This document shows, in pieces, positions 10,485 to 20,968 of a stretch of DNA of 64,000 nucleotides (the first letter of the stretch is position 1; the number at the start of each line of letters is the position of its first letter). A program made the translations under genes and the position numbers. The stretch is from Excoecaria cochinchinensis. Its lineage: Eukaryota > Streptophyta > Magnoliopsida > Malpighiales > Euphorbiaceae. The notes beneath the pieces were generated by a model, which saw nothing but the letters and a program-made list of their open reading frames with translations, did not search any database and was not told the DNA's origin. The DNA lies in NCBI GenBank assembly GCA_947683425.1, contig CANTUQ010000109.1, positions 960,501 through 1,024,500 on the forward strand, given 5' to 3'.

Positions 10485-12304
10485 TGTAACACCCCCTAAC
10501 CACCTGTAGAGATTTACTATGGTGACTATGGAGTGTTACAACACAAACACATGTGCATCAAATAGTTTTACAACCAAAGTTCACGATTAATAAAATTTCT
10601 TTAACATGCAATACTAGATTACATTTCGAGAATCCATACATTACATTTCATAACATTTATAGTCTTACATCAGCTGTGACTTACAAAATACAACATCTTT
10701 GTTATAAACACTTCAGTTCTTATGCACATATCAATTATATTTACACATCTTATACTATTACAAAATAGCATACTATTGCAGCGGTTCCTAATGTGTTGGC
10801 CGTTGGCGATGCTGAACTGTCTTCCAAAAGCTCCAACTTCAAAAACCTACATGGATAAAATATCCATGCAAAGCGATAACGCTTAGTGGGGAACAACAAA
10901 AGATGGACAAACACTCATAGTGATTACTAATATTAATCACATACCCAAGCAATATACACATATACATATATTTCACGTTAACGTCATCGATAGTACACTC
11001 ATCAGGAATTACTCATAAGTAACCATCCAAATACTCACACAAATATTTGTTTACTTAATGTGATATTTACTCAGTTGTTCGTTTGGATTCTATAAGTCTT
11101 AATATTACTAGAATCACACACTTATATACAGCTTTATAATTACCTATGAGTATACATATAAATATAAACATATGTACATCAAAAGCCATTAGCACTCACC
11201 AATGTAAGAACACCTTCAGCATGTTACAAATACAAACCCAAACAATGCATACCTTTATTTACTTGTGATCCGAACATAGCATTCAAGATACAACATATTA
11301 TACTCATAATGTATTAGCTTATATTTTACAATATCAATTATCATCACCAACACTCATATAATACAAATCCCCATCAATTACAATCACAAACCATATAGTA
11401 CATGACATTTATAGCAGGTTCAGGTACATAACAACCTGCATGCTTTTTATGCAGATTATTCATATACTCTTATGTCAATAAGCCTATTACATTGCTTTAA
11501 TCAATGGATATACACTTAATCATAGTTTGGCATTCTCTTAATGTTATTTCAGCAATTTACAGCTTGATTTATACAATTATTCATGCACATACACATATAT
11601 TCTTCCTAATGAGTCATACGTGTATAACTGTATCGCATGACAATTATAACATATCAAATTCACATTCTCACTAGTATAATACTCAACTCATGGACACAAT
11701 ATCATTATTATTGTTATTATCACATGCTTCGCCTGCAACTCAAGACGCGGATAACGGGTATCGCATCGGTACCACTCAAGTACCAGAATCTCATCGAGAT
11801 TACACTTACGCATTGGTACCCTCAGGTACCATAATATCATTCCACTTATAATAAAATCCAGCAAGGATTATTCGCATTGTTTTCGCATTGTGATTCCCGT
11901 AGAATCAGACACATTATACGCATGGGGCTGCAGCACTTGACCCTATAGGCATGCCTAATTATCCACTACTTGACTCGCAGGCTTAAGTTGTTAAACATAT
12001 TATTCAGTTCACATTGATCACTTTTCATATCTCGTACATATCTCGTATGTTGATAGTTAACATCACATTCGCTTTACACATTCACATTAACACATAGCTA
12101 AACATTTCACTTGCATACTCAATATGCTTCCAAACTCATTCTTCATAGTTAATAATCACATATTTGATTGCATTCAAGAATCATCATGTAATATGCAATT
12201 GTACATTACCTAATACACACATAATACTTACTCATATTGTCCTTCATTTCAGCTCAAAGCCTTGTTATTTGAAAGGCCAAACACATTAGAGTTATATTGC
12301 CAAA

Positions 12305-12645
12305 ACAGGGTAGGTCACGGTCACAATGAATTTCATTGTCACCGTGACATGTTGAAGTCCAAAACAGAATGCAAATTGAGGGCATGTCACGGTCACAATC
12401 AATTTCATTGTCACCGTGACATGTTCCCAACTCTCGGCAGAATGCATCTTGAGGGTATGTCACGGTCACAATGAATCCCATTGTCACCGTGACATATTCT
12501 CACTTTGCAAAACAGAATGCTCCCTTGGGTACCTCACGGTCACAATGAAGTTCATTGTCACTGTGACATACCAAAATCCATTAGGCAGAATTGAACTCAA
12601 GCATACCTCACGGTCACAATGAATTTCATTGTCACCGTGACCCAT
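12305..12645. repeat. Tandem palindromic repeat, GGTCACGGTCACAATG...CATTGTCACCGTGAC
   Basis: Five copies of an imperfect inverted repeat, GGTCACAATGAATTTCATTGTCACC and variants, are spaced about 65-80 bases apart. Each copy could fold as a hairpin of about 12-16 bp. Spacer sequences differ but share GCAGAAT/ACAGAATGC text. Short open frames across this block are by-products of the repeat. Confidence 0.9.
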
Positions 12646-13204
12646 GCAAAATCACCATAACACAGCTGTGCTTTGACACTAGCACAGCTGTGCTTTTCAA
12701 TTCAATTCTTCCTTCTCATTTAGACTTCAAATCTCATTCTCACGTTTGGCAATCAACCCAAATACATCATCCACTTATTCAATTAGCACATACCTGATTT
12801 CCCTTCTTGACATTAGCATTCATTTATAACACAAATCATAATCATATTCATTATACACATAGTATACATATTCGCATTCAAAACTATAGCATTTGCATTC
12901 ATGATTTATCATATTCGCATTCATGATTATTCGCATTCGCACTCATGGTGATACGCATTCTCATTCATGGTTCACCATACATAAATTATACATTGCTCCC
13001 ATATAATTTTACACATTAATATACATGATTCATCATGCTTAAAAGACTCATAACTCATACATATTTATATGCATTAGCATACATAGTTCATCATGCTTAA
13101 AATACTCATTTTATAATGATAATTATGTATCGGACAAGTCATGGGAACTCTTAGTGAATCTCGGGTGCATTTCGGGAAGAAAAATACCCTAAATAGACAA
13201 AATA

Positions 13205-13318
13205 GGGAGGGGTCACGGTGGTAACCACTTGGTTGCCACCGTGAGGTCCATTTGCACACATTCTGCCTGCTCTAGAAGTATGTCACGGTGGTAACTAATT
13301 TGGTTGCCACTGTGACAT
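13205..13318. repeat. Second palindromic repeat set (CACGGTGGTAAC...GTTGCCACCGTG)
   Basis: Two copies, near 13212 and 13284, have the same CACGGTGG...CCACCGTG architecture as the upstream set but a different loop. Both are followed by text like that between the first-set copies. They suggest one hairpin family that has diverged within the element. Confidence 0.8.
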
Positions 13319-14735
13319 ACCAAATCAAGCAAAACAGAAGCTAACTTTCAGGACTGGTTCTCACCACAATTTTGTACAGCGCAAACCGATATCTTACACT
13401 CAATTTCAGGCAAAGGTCCCTTCTTAACATTTCTTCCCCTATGTCTTATCTTTCAAATGGGACAAGTTTAAGGTCAATTGGATTTAAAATGAAGGAGTTA
13501 TGTCCAAAGGAACACAACTGGTTCCAAAAGCCCTCCTACAGAAATGCAACTACAGTTATCATCAATTTTGATGACTTTAGAGTCCTCAAATCAACAGAGC
13601 TATTTCTACAATATTTAAAGACACGGATCTTATGGTTCTAATCCAGTTGATCTGACCCTTTTTGGAGTTGTAAAACTCAACTTACAATATAAACAAGTCT
13701 CGGGGGTCAGTATAGACTTCCAAAAACAGATTTACACAATCAAGCTTGTAAAGCTTGAAAATAGCCAATTTGACCAAACCAACACTCCCAATTCAAACTA
13801 TAATTTCTATACACACTTATATGAACATTTATACTCAATCAAAATATCCATGCATCAATTACACACCATGATCAAATAAATCAGCAAACACAATTTACAC
13901 ATTTAAGGTTTGTTCCCAAACCTTAACTTCTTTGCTCCAATAGCTTCAATGGTGGCACTTCTTGCTTTCGTACTCCCTCTTCAGTTTTGTCCCTCCAATT
14001 TCCTCATAAAAACATAGAATATCACTCCATATTTTTAATGAAACCAAGATGAAATTCTAGAGATGAGGATTCCTACTTACCCTTCTAACTCAAATCTCTC
14101 CTTCAAACACTTGAACTGCACTTTCTAATACTCATAGCTTGGGCTTGCAAGGGAAGAGAGGGAGGGTTGGCGTGAGATGAAGAAGAAGAGGGAGAGAAGA
14201 AGACCAAAGGAAATTCACGTGAGGGAGGAGAGGGGATGTGCAGAAATCTGATATCCCTTTCCTAAAATAACTCAAACTTATCCCATATGCCACATGTCTA
14301 CTTCCTATTGGCTACACTTAGATTTTTATGTTGAATATCAATTTAGTCCTTTATTCTTTTGTTTCTTCATACATTTGGCAAATAACTATCTCCTATTAAA
14401 ACATTGGCATACAAATCTTCTTAATTGTTTTATTTAAGTCACAATTTGGCAGATTACCAAAATACCCTTAACTTTTCACCTAATACCGATAACGTCCTTT
14501 ACTATACTTAATCATTTCCATCATCCCATTACACATTTTAAGCACCAAGAATAATTCTCTTCATGTCATTAGAGGCACGATGATATAATTGTCCCATTTA
14601 CAGAAACTCGTCGAACTTTCGAATTAATGACGGTTGTATCCTTTTTGACACTTCCATTCATATCGCAACCACATTCGGTTTCCGTTACACCCTAAACCTA
14701 CCCTAATCCGACTAGGGTGTGTTCGGGGTGTTACA

Positions 14736-15300
14736 GTGTATATTGTCCGCTTTGCGCCGGGGCACTCACGGTTTTGTTTCTTGAGCTTTGCCCTAAAAGG
14801 CCTGCACAAGGAAAAGGTGTCCATGTCCTTTATAAAGTTCACTTCCAGCTCGTCTGCAAACGATGTGGGATAGGAGGATAGCATTGCTATCTTTATAAAT
14901 GGTAAAGCGCGAAACGTCTTTATCGCAAATGATACACCGGACACTGTGCATATTGTCCACTTTGGGCTGTGACCCTCACTGTTTTGTTTCTGGGGCTTTA
15001 CCCCAAAAGGCCTGCACAGAAAGAATGTGTCCATGGCTCTTATAAAGTACACTTCCAGCTCATCTCCAACCGATATGTGATAGGAGGATAGCATTGTGAT
15101 AAAGCGTGAAACGTTTTTGTCGCAAATGATACACCGGGGCACTGTGCATATTGTCCGCTTTGAGCCGGAACTTTCACGGTTTTGTTTTTAGGTCTTTGCC
15201 CCAAAAAGTCTGCACAGGGAAAAGGTGTCCATGGCCTTTATAAAATCCACTTCCAGCTCATCTGCAGCCGATGTGGGATAGGAGGATAGCATTGCTATCA
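14736..15300 (-). repeat. Three ~200-bp tandem units of retroelement LTR-like sequence
   Basis: The landmark TATTGTCC(G/A)C recurs at 14741, 14951 and 15149, giving periods of about 210 and 198. Each unit carries CACTTCCAGCTC, a variant of CGATGTGGGATAGGAGG, and CGCAAATGATACACCGG. Read on the minus strand, CTATCCCACATCGG followed by a TATAAAG-like segment resembles a common plant LTR promoter start. The reading is inference; the tandem structure is direct. Confidence 0.8.
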
Positions 15301-15739
15301 ATTATAGTTGATTGATCTTATTTCTAATATGTGGTGTGCAATTATTTTAACATCTTATGATTTCCTATGTTCTTTTTGGTCAATGAAGATGGATTTGGAT
15401 TTGTTGGGAACTTCTCCTGAATGTGGATCACATATATATTTTTCTGCTTCATTCCATTTTGAATTTAAACACCCCCAGCTATTATACCCTGCCATTGCCT
15501 GCAATGTTGCATTTAAAAAAAAAATATTATGAAAATTTAAAGAAAGTAAAAGAAACCCATTAAAGTAAAAAGATGGATTAAGCATTTGAAGCAATAAAGA
15601 TTGTACCTTTATTAAGAGCAGTAGTGAAGGAGAAGAGCCAGTGCAGTGCTAGAAATGGTAAAGCTTGATGTAAAGGGCCTACCATTATCTTCTCTATAAC
15701 TTTTACTATGTGAACCTGAAAATCTTCTTGATTTTGTGT

Positions 15740-15870
15740 TCTCTCTGCTGATTTCATGATTGAAGAGCGAATTGACAGAGCTCTAGTAAATTGCCATTGG
15801 AAACTTGTCTTTCCACCTTCAAGAGTTCAAAATATTGAGGTAACCTCCGATCATTGTATTGCAGTCCCTA
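15740..15870 (+). pseudogene. L1-type LINE endonuclease fragment, part 2
   Basis: From 15756 the frame reads MIEERIDRALVNCHW, then FPPSRVQNIEVTSDHCIAV. This is the end of the plant L1 endonuclease domain (ERLDRAL....W...FP...V.H....SDH.PI), including the catalytic SDH motif. It would directly follow the YTWKR segment ending near 10175, so about 5.5 kb of later insertions separate the two halves. No RT domain follows. Confidence 0.75.
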
Positions 15871-17245
15871 GAGTTTGTGTCCAAATAAACTTTATTTTGT
15901 ACTTCCAGCGGATTATTAAACTTTTATTTAAATACACACTGAATTCAAATAAAAATTTAATTAAAGAAAAATGAGAAATCAGATATTCAATTTATACTAA
16001 AGTTATTCTACTGTCCAAATAAAAATCTGTTGCAACCAAATAAAATAGCAAAAAAATATATTATTTCATGAATTTAAGAATGCAATTTGCCAAAAAAAAG
16101 GATGTACATCAATCAATTTTAGTTATTGTTTGGCATTTTGTCTTCTTAAAATTATATGACAACCTCAGCTGCATTTTCATCAACCTCTGCTCCATTTCAT
16201 CTGCCATTTTAAGTTTCCACTGATAGCATTTCATTTTTGTGTGGTTGCTTTGAAAAAGTTTGCGAGAGAAGAATTCGTTGTTGTATTATTAATATTTCTA
16301 AAATTATAATGTCAAAGTAGTGGTGACATTTTTATAACGGAAATTTGTAATTCAATTTACTTTTAGTTACAAAATAACTAATACTTATTCTATTTCATAT
16401 TATCTGTTATTTTTTAATAAAATTTAAATTTTATTTATCTGTCAGTTTTAAATTTTAAATATAATTTAATTTTTATTTTTCAATTTAATTTTATTTTTTT
16501 ATAAAAATTGATTAGTTAAATTTAAGTTTATATATTGAATTTTTATTTAATTTTATCGTAAATTTAAATTTAATTAATATTTTTTAATTTTAATAAAAAT
16601 AATAAAAGCGATAAATAAAAAAAAACAGATGTAGTATAATTTTATAATCAGTTACATCACAGATTTTGCAATCCAAGCACCTTTACTCTTTTTACAAAAA
16701 TATGAATATTTCTAAAATTATACTGACTGTATATTTTAACATATGTGGAACTTTTTTATTATTACAGTTGCATGTTCATGTGTTAATTCTTTTATTTATT
16801 ACTTGAGCTTATCCAAGATAATTTAAAAAAATAATTGAAAAAATCAAGGAGATGCACGTTAGCCTTCTAGATTGTATTAGTCTATTACCCATTAGCAATG
16901 AAACACCTCAACTAGATGAATACCTCAGCTGCATTTTTCTTGTTTTTGTCTTCTTCAAATTAAATGAATACCTCAGCTGCATTTTTAAGTCAAAAATATT
17001 ATTATTGTATAATCTCGAGAAAAAACATAAGAACAAAAAACATACATTAAAAAAATGAAAAATATCATCATCAACCCTACCTAACCCTTTCTTTTTTAGT
17101 CGCTAATGACTCATCAGAGATTGGATTTTTCACAACAAATTATAATTAAAGTCGTCTGTGTAATCTCTTCCATTTCTTTCTGATTTTGCCATAAAACTCC
17201 TTAATTATCTACTCTTCATCACTTCACTCCCATTAATCATTCTAA
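15871..17245. other. Gene-free upstream region of the NLR gene
   Basis: AT-rich sequence without a credible gene. It contains three copies of ACCTCAGCTGCATTTTT-like text (near 16164, 16921 and 16971). A block at 16325-16710 (TATAACGGAAATTTG, then ATAATCAGTTACATCACA) is shared with introns of the NLR modules near 23180 and 54670. Bases 17150-17245 are pyrimidine-rich and probably hold the 5' UTR; I cannot fix a TATA box or start site. Confidence 0.5.
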
Positions 17246-20236
17246 ATGTCTGTTTATCTTTCAATTTTCAAGCAGTGGATTATGGATCCCATCCAAAACT
17301 CCATTGTTGTACCCATTTTCAACCACTTTACTGCACATTCCATCCAAACTTTACTTCTTCTCCCCATTATTCTTCCCATTTTCAACCACTTTACTACAAA
17401 TCCCGTCAAAACTTTACTTCTTCTCCCCATTTTTCTTCCCATTTTGAATCTGTGGATTATACATCCTCTCCAAAACTACATAATTCTCCCCATTTTGAAC
17501 CATTTGACTACAGATCGCATCCAAAACCACATAATTCTCCCCATTTTGGACCTGTTGCCTACACATCCCATCAAAAAATTCCTTCTTCTCCCTGTTATTG
17601 GGTTTATTGGGAAGCAGATTAAAGATCACCTCCTCAAATTCGTTTTTAATCACCTCCTCAAGTGCGTTTTTGTCCCCATCAAGCGACACATTTGCTATCC
17701 TTTTAAGTGCGATAGCTATGTCGAGAAACTCAAGAAGCAGACTGAGGAGCTGAAGGAGAAAAGAGACAGCTTGGAGCAATCCGTTTTTGAAGATGAGGAT
17801 GTTACCAAATGGCTGAGCAGTGCGAACAATGAGATTAATGAAGCCGAGGCACTCATTCAGGGGAAAGAAGAAGCCAAGATGAAGAAGTGCTTATTTGGGT
17901 TGTGTCCCGATTTGAAGAGTCGCTATCAGCTCAGCAAGGAAGCAGACAAGAAAGCTTCAGCCATCGATAAGCTTCGAAATCAACAAGGATTAGTTCCATT
18001 TTCATCTCTTCCGCCTTTGCATCAGATAGCTGAGCCGTCTGTGTATAGTCGCGAAGCCTTGCCATCAAGGGTGTTGATCTTAAACCAAGTTATGGATGCG
18101 CTCAAAGATCCTAGTTTTTACATGATTGGGGTCTACGGCTTAGGAGGCGTGGGAAAGACCACACTAGCGAAGGAGGTCCTAGGGAGATCTGTGGAAGAGA
18201 AAATGTTTAAACGTGTGGTTGTAGTTCCCGTTTCTCAAACGCCAGATCTGAGAAAGATTCAAGAACAAATTGCAGATTTCGTTGACCTGAAATTTGACGC
18301 ACAGGGAGAAGCTAGGAGGGCAATTAAACTTAAAGAGAGGTTGGAGAAGTCCAAGGTACTCATCATTCTCGATGATATATGGACAAAACTTGAACTAAAT
18401 GATGTAGGGATTCCTCTCGGGACTGAATGCAAAGGCAGCAAATTGTTGCTCACCTCAAGAAGCCAGGATGTTTTATCTCGTGAGATGGGCACAGAGAAAT
18501 TATTCTCACTTGAAGTTCTTGGGGAAGAAGAGAGGTGGAGTTTATTCCAAATGACTGTGGCGGATGCTAACAATCCAGAATTATTGGATATAGCAATTAA
18601 AGTTGCGGAGAAATGCTCCGGCTTGCCCCTCTTAATCAACATAGTTGCAGCAGATTTGAAGAATAAGGAGTTGAGTGCATGGGAAGATGCCCTGGCGCAG
18701 CTATCCGATTTTGACAATGAAGAAATACATGGAAAGGTGCACAAGGTTCTTAAGTCAAGCTACGAGAATCTGCCTAGTAATGAAGTGAAGTCATTGTTCT
18801 TACTCTGTTCTTTGTTCGGGCAATCTAATATTCCGACCAACCACTTGCTGACATATGCTATGGGGCTTGGTTTGTTTAAAAACATTGTTAGAGTCAAACA
18901 AGCAAGAGATAGATTCTGTCGAAGGATTGAAAAGTTGAAAACAGAGAGCTTGTTGCTAGATGGGGACATGAATGGCCATGTGAAAATGCATGATGTTGTT
19001 CTAGATTTTGCTCGCTCAATTGCAACCAAGGACCAACATGCATTTTTTGGTATTACTGGCAATGGTTTGAGGCAATTATGGCCAGCGGATGAGAATTGTA
19101 CTATAATTGTTCTGCATCACTGCGATATCTCTGAGCTTCCTGAAGGTCTAAAATATCCAAAGGCAGAGTTATTGTCTCTTTTCTCTGAAGATTTGGATTT
19201 GGCAATTCCTGATTTGTTTTTTAAAGGTATTAGCAAGCTTAGAGTATTGAATTTGACAGGGATGTGTTTAATGCCCCTGCCTTCATCGCTTCAGTTCCTA
19301 ACAAACCTTCATTCATTATATATGCATCAATGCCGTTTGAAAGATGTAACCATCATTGGGGATCTGAAACAATTGGAGTTTCTTAGTTTTGAGAAGTCCC
19401 ATATTGTTGAGTTGCCGATACAGTTAGGGAAATTAACTCAGCTTAAGTCACTAAATTTGACCAAATGCAGCTATCTCAATGTTATTCCTCCAAATGTTTT
19501 ACCTAACCTGTCCCTTTTAGAAGAATTGTACGTTGAAAGCTTTGATGAGTGGGATCTGAATGGCAATGCAAGCCTTATGGAGTTGGAAGAATTGAGGCAA
19601 TTGACAACTTTGGAGGTACAAGTATCTTTTCCCAAGAAATTACCAAATCAGCTCTTCTCAAAGGGATTGGAAAGGTATAGAATATTAATAGGGAATCAAT
19701 ATTGGAATTGGCGTGAAGATTATGGAACCTCAAGGACACTAAAGCTAACGCTAAAGACAAGTATCCATTTGGAGGATGGACTTAAAAAGTTGTTGAGAGG
19801 GAGTGAAGATCTCTTTTTAGGGGAGGTAAAAGGAATGGAGAATGGGTTGTATGATCTAAATGAGGACGGCTTTCCAAAATTGAAGCATCTCTATATTCAA
19901 GACAATAAAGCCATTCGACATATCGACTCCACAAAGTGGGTTTCATGCGATGCCTTTCCAATATTAGAGACGTTGGGTTTTCATACATTAGATAGCTTGG
20001 AGGAGATTTGTCATGGTCGACTTGGAATGGGGTCTTTTAGAAAGCTGCGAACTTTAAATATCAGTGGTTGTGGTAAATTGAAGAAACTGTTCTCATTTTC
20101 CACTGCTAAAAATTTGTCGCAACTTCAAGAAATGTACGTGAGTCGTTGTGATAACCTGGAAGCTGTTATTGCGGAAGGAAGTGAAGATGGGATTTGCAAC
20201 CCAAGAAAGGTGTCTTCGGAAACGCAAACTGAAATG
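17246..20236 (+). CDS. CC-NBS-LRR immune receptor (RPS5/At4g27190-like), exon 1
   Basis: Intracellular pathogen sensor of the CC-NLR class, an ATP-dependent switch. Residues 14-116 form a hydrophobic repeat array. A Lys/Glu-rich coiled coil follows (about 150-245). The NB-ARC domain has the P-loop GLGGVGKTT (298-306), kinase 2 VLIILDDIW (371-379), RNBS-B GSKLLLTSR (397-405), GLPL (459-462), RNBS-D LLCSLF (519-524) and MHDV (581-584). From about 620 onward are leucine-rich repeats. The open frame runs to 20365, but the donor ATG|GTATGC at 20236/20237 fits the same junction in exon 2 and ends the coding exon in phase 0 after 997 codons. The start could instead be the ATG at 17282 (residue 13), which has a better G at +4. 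All signature motifs are intact, so the gene looks functional up to this point. Confidence 0.93.
17282..17590 (+). repeat. In-frame coding minisatellite, hydrophobic N-terminal repeats of the NLR
   Basis: Six degenerate units of 51 or 63 bp, all multiples of three, share CATCCCATCCAAAAC...CTCCCCATTTT...AACCA...ACTACA. In protein each unit reads HPI(Q/K)N..(I/L)(I/L)LPI(L/F)NH.TT. The unit sequence resembles the short PI..Q..Y/PIK motif that normally sits just before the coiled coil in this NLR class, here seen at VPIKRHICYP. Both other plus-strand frames and the antisense strand are also unusually open across the array. Confidence 0.9.
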
Positions 20237-20397
20237 GTATGCAAATCAAATGCTTTCAATTTAATAAAATATTTAATTTATTTAACTTTAATCTTATTTA
20301 TTTGTTACAATATTTTTATATGCAATTTTTTACTATATAATAATTTTTTTCTTTTTCTTTTTTAATTTTTGGTCTAAATATCATAAGATGATCGAAC

Positions 20398-20402
<5 letters not shown>

Positions 20403-20479
<77 letters not shown>
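20403..20479. repeat. (AT)n microsatellite in NLR intron 1
   Basis: An almost pure AT dinucleotide run of about 75 bases, inside the intron between exon 1 (ends 20236) and exon 2 (starts 20762). The same kind of tract is the target used by the viral insertion at 30220. Confidence 0.97.
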
Positions 20480-20483
<4 letters not shown>

Positions 20484-20761
20484 CTAATTTTTGTACTTAT
20501 ATGCAATTTTGGTTAAAATTAACATTAAGGAGGTAAATTTAGATGAATTCAATATTAAGGTAGCAAAATAATCAAAATTAAAAGGATAAAATTAAAATTT
20601 ACTGAAAGAATTTAGGGACATGTGCAAGTGAAATGAATGAACTGAAAATGGAACATATTTTTTTATTAATTTAAATTTTATATATATATATATAATTATT
20701 GCCTTATTTCATCAATTCTGAGTTATGTTTAGCTAGTAATTATTGTGCTCCTTTGTTCTAG

Positions 20762-20968
20762 GGATCATTTAGTAAGCTGCGAACTTTAAATATCAGTGAT
20801 TGCGGTAAATTGAAGAAACTTTTCTCATTTTCCGCTGCTAAAAATTTGTCGCAACTTCAAGAAATGGAAGTGCGTTGTTGTAATAACCTGGAAGCTATTA
20901 TTGCGGAAGGAAGTGAGGATGGGATTTGCAACCCAAGAAAGGTATCTTCGGAAACACAAACTGAAATG
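20762..20968 (+). CDS. NLR gene exon 2, duplicated LRR segment (69 residues)
   Basis: The acceptor TTCTAG precedes GGATCATTTAGT and the donor is ATG|GTATGC, giving a 207-base phase-0 exon. It encodes GSFSKLRTLNISDCGKLKKL and continues to SSETQTEM. This is a near copy of the last 69 residues of exon 1 (GSFRKLRTLNISGCGKLKKL...SSETQTEM), so the exon arose by duplication together with its donor site. Product role: additional LRR surface. Confidence 0.85.

Larger units (their letters stand above)
10485..14735. mobile_element. 4.25-kb LTR-like element (TGTAACACC...GGTGTTACA), probable solo LTR
   Basis: It begins TGTAACACCCC and ends GGGGTGTTACA, so it has TG...CA ends inside a short inverted repeat. 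A 5-bp flanking repeat, GTGCA (10480-10484) and GTGTA (14736-14740), differs at one base. The flanking sequence on both sides belongs to the same ~200-bp repeat, so the insertion boundaries are clear. No gag-pol coding was found inside. I read it as a long solo LTR of a retrotransposon, but a non-LTR origin is possible because no internal region is present. It contains two sets of palindromic CACGGT repeats. Confidence 0.6.

Noticed and set aside
12305..12645. CRISPR-like array appearance of regularly spaced repeats
   Set aside because: Repeats are palindromic and diverged, spacers share sequence, and this is plant transposon DNA with no cas genes.
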